From Hippopus hippopus (Eukaryota > Mollusca > Bivalvia > Cardiida > Cardiidae): 64,000 bases of DNA. Every line of letters starts with the position of its first letter. The first letter of the stretch is position 1. Where the stretch lies: NCBI GenBank assembly GCA_946811185.2, contig OX328111.1:39854388-39918387 (forward strand), written 5' to 3'. The notes under the pieces are model-generated. The model had not been told where the DNA came from. It searched no databases and saw only the letters and a list, made by a program, of their open reading frames with translations. A program made the translations under genes and the position numbers. Shown in pieces: positions 49,440 to 61,469 of the stretch.

Positions 49440-49626
49440 GAATTAAGTCTGTACCACTCCTTGTATTAACAACCCCGATAACATATGCCTTGGGAAAACA
49501 CTGGAAAAGGAGAAAATGCAGGTAACAAGCATTTTTATTCCTTTTCCCATACTGTTTTCTACCCTATCAAATACAGCCACATTAAGTTTTTTCGTCTGCA
49601 AATAATTTCAGTTTGAACAAGTCAGT
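49440..49626. repeat. MITE family A copy, diverged
   Basis: GGAAAACACTGGAAAAGGAG, GCAGGTAACAAGCATTTTTA and CTTTTCCCATACTGTTTTCT. Confidence 0.65.
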
Positions 49627-49872
49627 TTTTTTTTCCTTCTTGTGAAATCATCTGGCATATACGATTTACTGGATTATTTCATAAATCTAATAACTGTATT
49701 TATAGGACAACATGAAGTTCAATCATGTGAACACCGTATGGAACTAACCTTTTTTTTTTAAGGTACAAGCCACAAGTGAGAATTTTAATTCTGTCATTTT
49801 GTATTATTCAAGGTTCTGTCATATGGTGCTGGTCATATTTTAAATTGTGATCATTTGTTCACATTTACGAGA

Positions 49873-50045
49873 AACAGTCATTGTTACGGCACATGTAAGA
49901 CTATTTTTGTATGAAACACTCATTGTTACTGCACATGTAAGACTATTTTTGTATGAAACACACATTGTTACTGCACATGTAACACTATTTTTGTATGAAA
50001 CACTTATTGTTATTGCACATATAAGACTATTTTGGTATTTCATTT
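49873..50045. repeat. 42-bp minisatellite, four units
   Basis: CATTGTTACTGCACATGTAA...GACTATTTTTGTATGAAACA repeats at 49878, 49920, 49962 and 50004. As 42 is divisible by three, both strands stay open, giving spurious ORFs. Confidence 0.85.
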
Positions 50046-50188
50046 AGCTATCATTTATTTACATTAAGCACCTTTAAGTACAGATTTTTGTTATTTTAGA
50101 AATACTCCCCATAAGTCGCACATTAGACATATTGCCAATTTATGTTACGTATTTGTGGAATGATTTAGCGTTGCATCACACACATACT

Positions 50189-50453
50189 ATGAGCCATGCT
50201 CTGTAAAAAGGGGGCCTTAATACATCTACAAAACGTTTACGTCCAGGTCGACCTGCGCACTCCGCGCAGGCTGACCTGGACGGACACGTTTTGCTTCTGG
50301 TAAATTTTATGCATGTCAAAGGACCAGGCTACCTCATGATTCAGTCTGTTGTTAGACAAAACGGAATGAAAGTATCCACTATTATGTGATGACTTGTTTG
50401 GTGTAATGCATCACGGAGATGCATTAAGCCCCCTTTTGCCAGAACTTGGTTAA
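50189..50453. repeat. MITE family B copy with perfect central arms
   Basis: ATGAGCCATGCTCTGTAAAA to CATTAAGCCCCCTTTTGCCA. The centre GTCCAGGTCGACCTGCGCAC / GCGCAGGCTGACCTGGAC is a strong hairpin. Confidence 0.8.
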
Positions 50454-50641
50454 ATTAATATACACATGTATGTATGTTTTCTTACAAGGTGGTTGATATG
50501 CTCGGCAATAAATAGTGAAATGTTTCCCAGGTTAGAGTTATCAGGTTTGTTGAGTATAAAGTGTTCAAAGTGAAAAAATGTAGTCAATCAGTGTCCGTTT
50601 CCTGTTGGCGGGCATCATATGGCATAGTTAAACGGTTTCTA

Positions 50642-50869
50642 TAACCTTTTACCAAACAATCTCGACTCTTAATTACCCTGAGGAAAAAAGCCTTTGAAAT
50701 TATTGCGGGAAAAGGAGAAAATCCCGATAACCAGCATTTTCTCCTTTTCCCAGACTATATTCTACCATCTGAAAGACAACTTTCATGTTATGAGTAACAA
50801 GTAGTTTGTTGTCTCCAACTGCTTTGAATTTGGACAAGGCTAAAATTTTGTTGTTATGTAACGAGTTAA
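50642..50869. repeat. MITE family A copy
   Basis: ACCTTTTACCAAACAATCTC, palindrome GCGGGAAAAGGAGAAA / TTTCTCCTTTTCCCAG, end TTATGTAACGAGTTAA. Confidence 0.8.
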
Positions 50870-50938
50870 ACATTGTCTTACCCGACCCGAAGGCTGAGAG
50901 CAACCAAACTTCATAGGAATTTTCCTTGAATCAAGCTC

Positions 50939-51166
50939 TTTAACTCTTTACCAAACGATATACTTTTAGGCTTGTCAAAATTGAAAGCATTTGCAGACGA
51001 CAAATTAAATCTAGCTGGAATGGTACTGATTGTCTGTGAAATTGTAGAAATCTTGCGGGAAAAGAAGAAAATGCTGGTTACCAGCATTTTCTCCTTTTCC
51101 CACAAGGTTTTCTAACGGCTATTTCCTCAGGCTCGTTCAGACTCGGGATTATGTGGTAAAGAGTAA
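50939..51166. repeat. MITE family A copy
   Basis: TTAACTCTTTACCAAACGAT, central GCTGGTTACCAGC palindrome, end ATTATGTGGTAAAGAGTAAA. Confidence 0.85.
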
Positions 51167-51324
51167 AAATATGTTCAAAGAATGTACTTTTATTTCAGTA
51201 CTCTGCGTGCCATAGCAACAAGGAAGAACACTTCTTCAAAGTGGTTCAAACACAGAATTTGTGTGGTAAAGGATTAGTGAAATAATTTCAATTTTGGACG
51301 TTGATGATTCTTTTGCAGACGACA

Positions 51325-51540
51325 GCATTTTGGACTCTCCCATATTGAAGGCATTTGCAGACGACAAAATAAGTGCTGTGCAAAATTTTAATGATGAGAC
51401 TTTTTCCCCCAATGGTAGAAATCTATGAGTGAATGTTAGAAAATACTTGTAACCAGCGTTTTCTTCTCCTTTCACACAAAGTTTCAAAAACTGTCATCTT
51501 TGGGACCGTAAAAGGACGGGCTTATGTGGTAAAGAGTGTT
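51325..51540. repeat. MITE family A copy, diverged
   Basis: ATTGAAGGCATTTGCAGACG, degraded centre (CTTGTAACCAGCGTTTTCTT), end GCTTATGTGGTAAAGAGTG. Confidence 0.65.
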
Positions 51541-51839
51541 TTAATGCAATTTCAGCAATACATGTTAACTTTTGCACTGGGGAAAAGACGAAGACACAGC
51601 AGGAACTGACACAGAAAGCGACTTTATACCCATACGAAGCATGGTGACATTAACCTAGATACATGTCAAAATTACTTAGGTTCAAAGGTAGTAACAATGC
51701 CATGTTTCGTGAAAGGAAGCTAAAACGTTGAATAACAGATAGACCAGATGAACATTTCCAAAAGCCAAACCAAAAGATCGTTCCAGTTTAATTCCATCAC
51801 TGTTCTGTAGTATGGAGTAAAAGATTAAAATAGTTACCC

Positions 51840-52093
51840 ATAAATCCTTTACCACACAATCTTAAGTTTTAACAACCCTGAGGGAAAAGGCTTTTAGAAA
51901 CATTTTGGTAAAAGAAGAACATGCTGCTAACCAGCATTTTCTTCTTTTCCCACTATGTTTTCTATCCCTTCAAAGACAAATCTAATCATTTGAGTAACAT
52001 TCAATTTGTCGTCTGCAAATGTTTTCAATATGAGCAAGTCTGGTATTTTCAAATTTGGCAAGTCAAATATTTTGTCGTCTGGTAAAGGGTTAA
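51840..52093. repeat. MITE family A copy
   Basis: AATCCTTTACCACACAATC, CCTGAGGGAAAAGGCTTTTA, centre GCTGCTAACCAGCATTTTCT, end GTCTGGTAAAGGGTTAA. It lies just 3' of the HSPA12-like stop codon. Confidence 0.8.
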
Positions 52094-52191
52094 AATAGTT
52101 TACATTGCATAGTTATACAAGACTATAAGTAGAATCCTTTTCATCAGCAACATAGGCCATCTGCCCCGTTCACTAAAGTTTCATCAACATT

Positions 52192-55100
52192 TTAAGTTGC
52201 AGATTCAAAATCTGCCTCGTCGTCCGTGCTTCCGGAGTCGTCTGCTAGAAACTCAAAAGTAGCCGCACATTGAACATTTGCTGCGGATGGAACATTCTGC
52301 TCATCTGCAGAAGCTGACGCTTCAAGTTCTGTACCTCGGCAAGTCATACTAAGTTTCATGGTCACCTTATCTGTTGGAAGGTTGTCCGGAATGGTAATTT
52401 GCAATTTTCCTAGCTTTTTGCAGCCCTGCTCGTCACAGAACATGGGATCTGGATTTTCAGATTGGTACACTTTCCAAAATACGGTGGGGTTCCTTCGATT
52501 AGATATAATGTATCTTCTTTCTGTACTGGAACCGCCAACATACATCTCGTCTCCTGTCTGAATATGCACATCAAAAGCATCATCGACAAATTCTTTATCT
52601 TTGTACTGTTTTTTCCTGGTCACTGGATGAACCGATGGGTTGAACTTTTTGCGTGTGTGGACGCCGTACGTATATGGGCTTATTCTAGATGAGATTATAC
52701 GTGGATTATTTCCAAACATAACGGCACCTTTCAAAATGGCGACACTTGCATTCCCAGGGGCAATAACTCTCAGAGGATTGAAGTATTCGCGTACAGTAGA
52801 GCTTACCATTGGTGACTCCGAGAATCCACCAACTAATAGAATACTAGAAATAGTCTTTAACTCTTTCTTCTTTCTCAGAGTGTCTATGAGTCCAATTAAT
52901 TCATTAATGGCAGTGCTAAAGAAGCCATGCATAGTTTTCTGTTTTATAATAAGGCTGTGTTTTACAAGCTCAACTTTATTTCTATATTCATTGTCCTTGA
53001 GTCTCTCTCTCAGTTCTAATTTTTGTTCCTGTTTGTAAAATTCTTCAAGATCTACCGGAAAACTGATGTCCAATTCCTCGGTGTTGCTTGAAAAACTTCT
53101 TTTCTTTTGTTCAAATTCCTTCCGTAACACGATCCAGTCACTCGTGCTTTCCTTGCAAAATTTGCGGAATACCTTTGGTGTAACCTGCAGTATATATGCC
53201 GAAAGAAAGTTTTAGATTGTCTTGAAGAAAAAACATGTTTCGAAAGATATGCCTCGAAATCGGACAGTGTAGGATCCAGATCAGACTGCACTTTCTATGT
53301 AGTCGGATCTTAATCATACACTGTATGCAATTATATCTTTATATCATGCCCAGCAGGCCAAGGGATTAACTAACTGAAGTAACATTTACAGTTGTAACGT
53401 CTTAAATCCTCAGAAATGCAAAACAAATCTATATGCATGAAAATACAATGTGAAATCTTTTTATCCCAAATGCAATAGGTATCTTTTGAAAACATTTTTT
53501 ATTAAAGCTCGGTACAAGTACAATATATTGCTCATTCTACTTCAGAGGTCTCTAGGCTATTCGAGACATGTCTTACATTGTACTCCGAATGTTTCTTATT
53601 ATGTATCATTTTTACCATTTTCTCAATGAAGTTTTCAAAAGCCTCGTTAACTAGTTGACCTCCCCAGGGCCCTCCAGAGGCGGCATGGAGCTCTTTAAGA
53701 GATCCATCCGGTAACACTTCATGTCCGGTTGTATCTACTGTTCCGCCTGAAAATGAATAGAAAAAAGAAATGAAAATATATACAATCCCTTTAAGTGTTG
53801 GTATTTAGACTTCAGGTTCGTGCAAATTGGTTGACCAGTCGAATTTGTGGTAGATTTGTCGTTGATGGTGGCAATTTTGTCCTTGCATTGGCCACTTCTA
53901 TAAAATAGCAAAAATATAACGTTACTGAAGATATTTCTCCAGCGTCTAAAAATATTACAAATTTAAATTCAAGTGATGTATTTATTATCTTACCACACTC
54001 CGAATTAACCTTATGGTAACACCGGTATTAACCTCATCTGGCTTAAATAAGTGAAATGAAATTTTCAAGCCGATAGTGGAAACCCAAATTTTGCTGTTTC
54101 AAAGGTATTTCTGGGGGAAAGATATCTCCGTATCGGACAATGTAGATCCAAGATCAGACTGCACTTTCTACGCAGTCTGATATTGATCTACACTGTTCGT
54201 AAAAGGTCAGGGAGTGGCGCTAATCAGTCTAGGGGGTTAAGATTCTTGATGGTTTTAAAATAACAAACAAATGAATGATGCTTTGGCAAATAGGGGTTTA
54301 AAGCATCTCTCATATGCATAATAGCAAGCAGGTCATCACATACATGTAATTATGGATCCATAAAATCCATTTGTCTAACAACCGAGATAGAGATAGAATG
54401 ATCCTTGGACATGCAGAAAATTAACTGGCATTTAAACATTTCGACCAATGTCAGCCTGCGCGCCGCTCTCCGCGCAGGCTGACATGAATTAATACTGCAG
54501 ATGCATCAAACCCCCGTTTCACAGAGCATTACTCATCATATTGCTTCAAAACAAAACGAAAGTCATCTCGAAATTGACTTTAAAATCTATTTCGTTTTTC
54601 TTTTTAGACAAGTTACATGTTTTTGGCATTTTTTTCATTAAAAACTGGTTATACATTCATGTTTTTCTCGCACATGTAGAGAGAGGGACCTCTATTTCAC
54701 GGCCAGGTTCAGGCTGGCGTGGTTCACCAGCATTTATGTCCGACGATGGCTGAGCATCGGCTATGGTCCGTGCTCTCAAGTCTGGTGCCTATAGTAACAA
54801 GAAATATCTTTAAAAAAAGATAGACGGCGTAAGAGGCACTGGGATATGAATATTTATATTCGTTTGTAGTATAATATGAAGAGAAATGATGAAAACAGTT
54901 CTGAAAGTAGTCTCATTTAAATTGTTCTGCATATGGTTGAAATCAGAATTTCAATAAGATTAAAGAATGAGGGGGCTATCGTAATGAGCGTTATTAATTC
55001 TCGTGTTTAACGTAAAATGAGCGTCCCTATTCTGCAATGTTTCGGAATATCGTTTGTTCTGTTTTTTTTTCTATAAATGAATCATGTTTAAATAAAGGTC

Positions 55101-58100
55101 TGTTTAGACCATAAGATGAAATCTTTAAAAAGAAAACAAAGTAGATTTGCATTTTTTTGTACAAAAATGAAGCACTTTTCAAACATCGACGATTTGTCGT
55201 TATCAGAAGGCGGGTTTTATCACCCCTGTCAATGCTTGACCACACCCACCTACTATTACTAGGAGTAATTTAGTAGAAACCCAGTTTCTTCGCTAACAAC
55301 GCAATAAAACCGATTGTTCCCCTAGGCAGGCATTGTTATTCGCGTTGCGACTTAAATCACCAAATTCAAGACATAACATCTTTTTCCATAGTGACAAGAA
55401 ACGAAATAAGTTGTTTTACAACCCGTTTTCGTGTAAGACAATAGAACGGTAGCCTTCGTATTTGATTTTACGCGAGGAAAAACGGGTACCAAGTCTTTTA
55501 CACTCTCTAAACAAAATACAAAACTCGCCGATACTCATTGCTATTAGTTTATCATCGTGCGTTAAATTATGGGTGTTTTGCTAGAGTTTAACATCTGCAT
55601 GGCCATAAAGTACAACTTCACATAGGTTATTGTGATCATTACGTGATTTTTAGTCATGAACACCTTTATCCCATGTTGGTAAATTTCTACTGTGACCTTT
55701 ACTTTTTTGCGTAGTTTACATATATTTGGCCAATCACAAAATGAGTAACAATCATTTCCTCCTAGTACTTAAAGTAGGTCAAAAGTGAGATCATTCAGCT
55801 ACGCCGAAAAAAACTCATTGCTATTCAACAGAAAAGGGGATATATCCTTTTCTGACAGTGTAGATTCAAGATCAGACTGCACGTTCTGTGCAGTCTGATC
55901 TTGATCAACACTGTCCGCAAAAGGTCCTCGAGTCGGGCTTAGCAGCCTAAAGGAGAAGTAATACGTGTAATGACATCATTCTAACCCTACCTCCCATATC
56001 GACAACGATGTACTTTTCTCCAGGGTCGAAAGCTCTCAGAAACACCCCTTCAACTCCCTCAGCTCGGTTGATGGCTAGTTCCTTACAGAAAATGGCTGCC
56101 GACTCTGGCTCCAAGGCTAAAGTAAGCTGATCGTGGGGAATACCAGCCTAACAAAAAAATGAACCATGCTCTGGCAAAAGGGGGGTTTACTGCATTTTCG
56201 TGATGTATGATACCGAGCATTTCATCACTCATAATTATGGCTCCAGTAAATCCATTTTGTCTAATGACCGACATTATCATGAGGAAGATTGGTCCTTGGA
56301 CAAGCAGAAAACTTACAAATAGCACACAGTTTCGATCCATGTCAGTCTGCGCGGATTGCACAGGCTAACATGAGTCGATACTTTTTTGAAGATGCATTTA
56401 GCCCCCTTTTCACAGTTCATAGCTCAAGTATGTTATATATTCAAAAATTACATAAACCCATAACCTCTTGCAAATGCCTATTTGTAGCAAGTACCAGCTG
56501 GGCACGTAGCGGTGCGTTCTATCAACGAGTCCTACGCTTATGAAAATCTTAAAAATTAACGGAAATTGTATCCCACGAGTATCGCACGACAAAATTTACT
56601 CCAGGGCCTGTATTCAGGTATCGTTCTTGTGAACAGTTTAATCGTATTCGCAATAATTTTCTAGATTTGAAAGTAACATACTTTCTGATCGGTTAAAACA
56701 TTTGAGGAGCCAATCAGAAGAATTAAATAAACAATTGGTTATTATAAGGTTACGGTTGGCGAATACGGCCCAGTTTTACGATTCTTTCAAATGCGCTGCA
56801 TAATCGATGATATGCCCGTGACAAAAGAAGCCTATTGAAAGTCGTACCACAATAACGAGCATACGACCATCAGAAAACTTTTTAAAATATCGCTTGAAAG
56901 TGAGAAATACTAGTGACCAGAATTTTCTCATTTCTCGTTTACAAGTTTTTTCACGCTTTCAACGAACAATCCTTTCATTTCAGTCTCAACTAATTATATC
57001 GTCTGCTAATGTTGTCAATCTCTAATAAATTTTGTAGTCTTGTAAAAAGTAACAGATAATTCTTCAAGATCAAACCTTCGAGGCGGACTCTCTCATGAAC
57101 TGCTTGGCTGAATTTCTCCAAATGGCAGGCACAGTGATGACCCATGTAATGTCTCGTAGGCTGATCTCATATCTGATTGCTTGTTTTAACTTCTCCACCA
57201 AATGTTTCTGTAAAAACCAAAATAAATGAACCATGCTCTGTGAAAAGGGGATTTAAAGCATCTGCAAAAAGTATCGACTCATGTCAGCCTGCGCAGTCCG
57301 CGCATGCTGACATTGATCGAAACTTTTTACTATTGTTCAATTTTCTGTATGTCATAGGACTGGTATACCCATTATTCATTCGAGAACATCGAGATACATG
57401 TACTTCCATCGAAACATCATTGTCACCTGCGTCGTCGTCATGCAATAAACTCTGACATTTTCTAATATTTGTGTCTTTACTGATGATATCTACTTCACAC
57501 ATGGGCTGTTATCTATCAAAACGGGCACCCATACCAGAATGGCAGATAACCCTCAAAATATGTTGACATGATTATACTCCTTTTCGACCTAGAATTTTCT
57601 CTGAAAATGTAACAGTTACTGAAATCGAGCGTTGGTACCCGCATGCAGTGCTCTTGTGAAATGTTTTCTGATTTTTCTAGATTGTATATGTACATGTTTA
57701 TGCTATTTCATGTTGTTATTTTTGTAAATGGTCAATGGCAAAATCTTATTTGCCGAATACCAAAATAAAGTTATTGGAGTTGAGTTTGAGTTGAGTTGTG
57801 GAAACCATGGGCTACTAAGTGCGACTCAAGACGTTTTTTGCATACAGTGTAGATAAATATCACACTGCACAGAACATGCAGTATGATCTTATTCCCACGC
57901 CATGTGTCCTTCGGTAAGGTACTTCAGTGCCTATTCCAGGCTGATGGAGCCGGGGAAACACATAAATTAGTGAGTTGTCGCTTAGATATAACTAAAAAAG
58001 TATTGAACGAACAACATTGATTAATTTCTTGGTTCATCAGAAAATTAACATGTACAGTAATATTTTCAGACTTACCAAACTCTTGAGTTTGCTTTGACAA

Positions 58101-59547
58101 ATTTTTCTGTGTGTGGTGTGTACAGTCAATCAGGATCTTTATTGTTCGCAAAGAATATTTAAATCTGTGTTTGGCGCCGACATGCTAAATTAACTCTTTA
58201 CCAGACCATAAAATTTTAGATTTATCAAACTTGAAAGCAACTGCATACGACAAATTAAGTGTGGCTTAAATCATTTGCTTTAAAAGGGTAGGGTAGAATA
58301 CATGTAGAAAAAGGAGAAAATGCTTGCTACCAGCATTTTCTTTTTTTCCCATATTGTTTTCAAAAGTATATCCTTTTATTTAAATGCGTGACTATTGGGT
58401 AAAAGGTTGACAGTACCTTGACGTATTTGATAGCCTCTGTGAAGATCAGCATGGCTTTCATTGTTTTACCATTGGCATCTGCCAGAAGCATATCTCGACT
58501 TAGATCCTGGAAAATAAAATATTCATGGTATGAACAGCACATAGAATGCGGATTGGGTTTTCCCCAAAAATCATGAAAGAAAAGGAAAATGCAGCATTTT
58601 AAGAAACTTTCGCCGGCAAATTTAACGCTCAGCATCTCTTTTTTTTTTTAAACCACTCAGCTTTGCTGTTCGAAACAGACTTTGTATTCCACATGATACG
58701 CGTTTTCATTGGATACTGTAACTATACCAATCAAAGGGCGGCTTACAATTCATGTATATACCCAATCACAACGAACAAGCATGGAGCATAGGAACGAAAA
58801 CCACTTGGTAAGTCGCAGAAAAGCGAAAAAAAAACATTAAAATTAACTTAGGGTGTAACAGTGTATTACAGACAAGTTGAAAATATGAATTTGCATATCA
58901 TTAATGGTATGTCATGTTGGACTGGCTTTCAGTATTGTAATTCGATGGGAAATAACCACTAAAGTCCCATAGGCGACCTACCCCAGGAACTATAATTAAA
59001 GACTCGATCAGCCAATTGCAATTGGAGGAGCGCAGTGAATAGCTTTACTGGACTGAATCTCCAAAGAGCTAATAACACTTTCGTGCTGAGCAATTTCTCT
59101 ATTCGCAACAATGTTTTTGCAAGTTATAAAAGGTAGGCCTTTGTGTCTTTCAACCTGGAACTATACGTTATTTCTCTGTCTCATTCGATGTTTTGAGATT
59201 TTACTGCATAAAGAATTTCAAATCCAACCTACCTTCTCATGATGAAGCGTCATTTTAAAATGGCGAAAATAATACCAGCTTCCATGCTCGTTTTTTAACG
59301 TCAACTTCTTGTATTTATCTTCAGCTTCAAATCCGAAGGAATTAAATCTTTTGTCAGGATCCATTAAAACTGTGGTTGGAGCTTGGAGGCCAAGTTCAGA
59401 GGTTCCAACCCATGCTTGGTCTGCATTGATGTCCTTAATATGATTGCCGGTGTCTTTCCGGAAGTAGTATGCATATCCGGTACACGTGGTACCAAAATCA
59501 ATGGCGGCTACAGCTATTCGCCGACTTTCTGATTTAGGTCTTTGCAT
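52192..59547 (-). CDS. HSPA12: HSPA12-like Hsp70 ATPase, six exons
   Basis: Spliced minus-strand gene, 618 residues. Exons: 59547-59233, 58506-58417, 57207-57076, 56147-55991, 53746-53577, 53184-52192. All five introns start GT and end AG, and phases agree (phase 1 between exons 4 and 5, otherwise 0). It has the Hsp70/actin-fold nucleotide-binding elements: phosphate-1 AIDFGTTCTGYAY (exon 1), phosphate-2 VVDMGGGTVDTT (exon 4/5 junction), and adenosine ILLVGGFSESPMV (exon 6). Also YSTVREYF.. and ISPYTYGVHTRKKFNPSVHP, typical of HSPA12A/B-like proteins. These lack a canonical substrate-binding domain and are greatly expanded in bivalves, where they are linked to stress and immunity. Introns hold MITE families A, B and C. 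No break seen; length fits the family (about 600-680). Confidence 0.9.
53747..55990. repeat. Intron 4 with MITE B and C copies
   Basis: Family C at 54028-54240 (TTAACCTCATCTGGCTTAAA ... TCTAGGGGGTTAA) and a partial copy at 55831-55954. Family B at about 54270-54537 (CAGCCTGCGCGCCGCTCTCC / GCGCAGGCTGACAT centre). No alternative exon that keeps the frame. Confidence 0.65.
56158..56427. repeat. MITE family B copy in intron 3
   Basis: ATGAACCATGCTCTGGCAAA to TTTCACAGTTCATAGCTCAA. Confidence 0.7.
57229..57400. repeat. MITE family B partial in intron 2
   Basis: ATGAACCATGCTCTGTGAAA with CATGTCAGCCTGCGCAGTCC / GCTGACAT centre. The other end is lost. Intron 2 also has family A at 58191-58410. Confidence 0.65.
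58191..58410. repeat. MITE family A copy in intron 2
   Basis: TTAACTCTTTACCAGACCAT, GAAAAAGGAGAAAATGCTTG / CCAGCATTTTCTTTTTTTCC, ends GGGTAAAAGGTTGACAG; its edge abuts the donor of exon 2 (58416). Confidence 0.7.
59233..59547 (-). CDS. HSPA12: HSPA12-like exon 1 (start, phosphate-1 loop)
   Basis: Codons 1-105. MQRPKSESRRIAVAAIDFG starts the ATPase domain without a signal peptide, so the protein is cytosolic. The donor is GAGAAG/GTAGGT. A TTACAG just upstream suggests a 5'-UTR intron; I did not find its donor. Confidence 0.88.
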
Positions 59548-59809
59548 CTTACAGATCTATGTGTGGCTTAATTGACCTGTAAGCATTGGAAAAGCAAATA
59601 AGAACAGAGATTCTCTAAAGGGGTATAATACCTATAACTCACAGTACGCAATGAAACAAGTCGGAACAGGGGAAGCTTTCGTCATCGTAAAGAAAAATGT
59701 GATTCTTATCATTAACAATTCACCATACAATCCTCAGCATTTCACACACCTGTTATAGAATTAAGAAGAAAAGTATTCTAGATACCGAGAAGACTTCCAA
59801 GACGGCAGG

Positions 59810-60189
59810 ACCCATATTGAAAGCAGTTGTAAACGACAATAGGAACGTGGCTCAAATTCTTGCATTTTTCATTTACTGTTTACTAGCAGTTCTTCCTTTT
59901 TTTTCATTTCTTTTTTTAATCTTTTTTTTTTGTAAGCGTTGTTAAAACACGAGATTGTATGCATAGGGTTGAAAAATGTGATTTCTATGAAACATTGCAA
60001 CAATTTTATTCACAAACTGAAAAATATCCTGCTCCTTCCATCACAGTAACCAGCATTTTTCTCCTTTCCCTACAGTATTTTCTTCCTTTTAAAAGAGAAA
60101 TCCTATCATGTGAACCACATTTAATCTGTCGTCTGCAAATGCTTTCGGTTTGGAAGAGTCTAAATTTTTGTTGTCTGGTGAAGAGTTCA
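59810..60189. repeat. MITE family A, degraded copies
   Basis: CCATATTGAAAGCAGTTGTAAACGAC piece, then a copy at 59960-60189 (GTAACCAGCATTTTTCTCCT, GTCGTCTGCAAATGCTTTCG, TGGTGAAGAGTTC). Confidence 0.6.
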
Positions 60190-60262
60190 TAATATTTAAG
60201 ACGATGGTTTCCACAAAATATCACAAGTTCTTTACTCACGAAAAGATATAGATTCCTGTATT

Positions 60263-60493
60263 AACCATTTACCGCACAATTCCAAGTTTTAACGTACTTG
60301 ACTCGAGTGAGGAGGAAGGAGGCTTTTGAAAACATTGTTGGAAAAGGAGGTTTGCTGGTTACCAGCATTTCCTCCTTTTCCCTCAATATTTTCTATCCCA
60401 TCGAAGACAGAGATGATCATTTGAGCTACATTGTGTCTGCAAAGGTTTTCAGTTTCGACCAGTGTAAAATTTTGTCGTTTGGTAAATTACTTA
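60263..60493. repeat. MITE family A copy
   Basis: TTAACCATTTACCGCACAAT, centre GGAAAAGGAGGTTTGCTGG / CCAGCATTTCCTCCTTTTCC, end TCGTTTGGTAAATTACTTA. Confidence 0.8.
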
Positions 60494-60610
60494 AAATGAA
60501 AAGCCGATATACATGTACTAACCTTAGCAGATTTCCCATGTTATATAAACTTACATGTTATATCTTAAGGAATCATAAACGGAACAACCCGGCCATATTT
60601 AATAGACTAC

Positions 60611-60841
60611 TTAAACCTTCACCACACAATCCCGAGTTTAAACGACTCTGATGAAAAGCGTTTATGAAAACATCGTGGGAAAAGAAGAAAATGCTGGTAA
60701 CCAGCATTTTCTTCTTTTCCCACAATGTTTTCTACCATTTCGAAGACAACCCAAATCATCAAGTTGAACAACATTTAATTTGTCGTCTGCAAGTTCTTTG
60801 AATTTGAACAAGTCTGAAACTGTCGTTTGGTAAAGAGTTTA
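60611..60841. repeat. MITE family A copy with perfect palindrome
   Basis: ACTTAAACCTTCACCACACA; the centre, about 60 bp around GCTGGTAACCAGC near 60698, has matching arms GTGGGAAAAGAAGAAAAT and ATTTTCTTCTTTTCCCAC; end GTTTGGTAAAGAGTTTAA. Confidence 0.85.
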
Positions 60842-61469
60842 ATCAATAAAGTCTGTAAACAGTACAAACTTTAAATTATATCTTAGTTCACATCAGTAAT
60901 ACCTATATTATCTTACCCTGCACCATTCAGACATTTTTTGAACAAATACCATCACCAAGGGCATAGCTGTCCACATGTATGCAAAAACTCAGTTGCGTAC
61001 ACTTTGCAAAAACAACGTGTTTCGTGAAATTCTAAACCCTTTCTCTGACAAGATTTTACAAAAGAAAAAACGTCTCCAGGGCCACCAAATAGGTTCTACA
61101 ATTCATAGGCGTAGCCGGGACTGAAATATTTATGTATACGCACAGTGAGGCATGAAGTCCCGATGGGTGTGGGACCGGAAGGGTGGCATTTATTGGAAAG
61201 CATGGAGAAATTCCCTAGTCATCAGTGCATTAATTTAACCCATCTACCTAGATTGAAATGGCGTGCAGATCTAGAGAAAATCAAACCATGTATATGATAT
61301 TGTGATTACAACTTTAGTCGCTGACTTTTTATAAGCGTGTGCGTATTGGTAGCTACTCCCTTGCAACTCACTCGGAAATCCCCCCTCCGGCACCCCTCTC
61401 CCCTCTCGGCGCTTCGCACTTCGGTTAATACCGTCTATATTTTTGCGTATATACTTTATTTATGGCTAG

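Noticed and set aside
49840..50047. Repetitive ORFs on both strands
   Set aside because: Product of a 42-bp minisatellite whose period is a multiple of three.
53052..53291. 79-residue minus frame over the exon 6 start
   Set aside because: Wrong frame relative to the HSPA12 coding sequence and crosses the acceptor.
54670..54795. Possible extra HSPA12 exon with an acceptor at GTTACTATAG
   Set aside because: In the phase required between exons 4 and 5 it meets a stop, and exons 4 and 5 already join in frame within the phosphate-2 motif.
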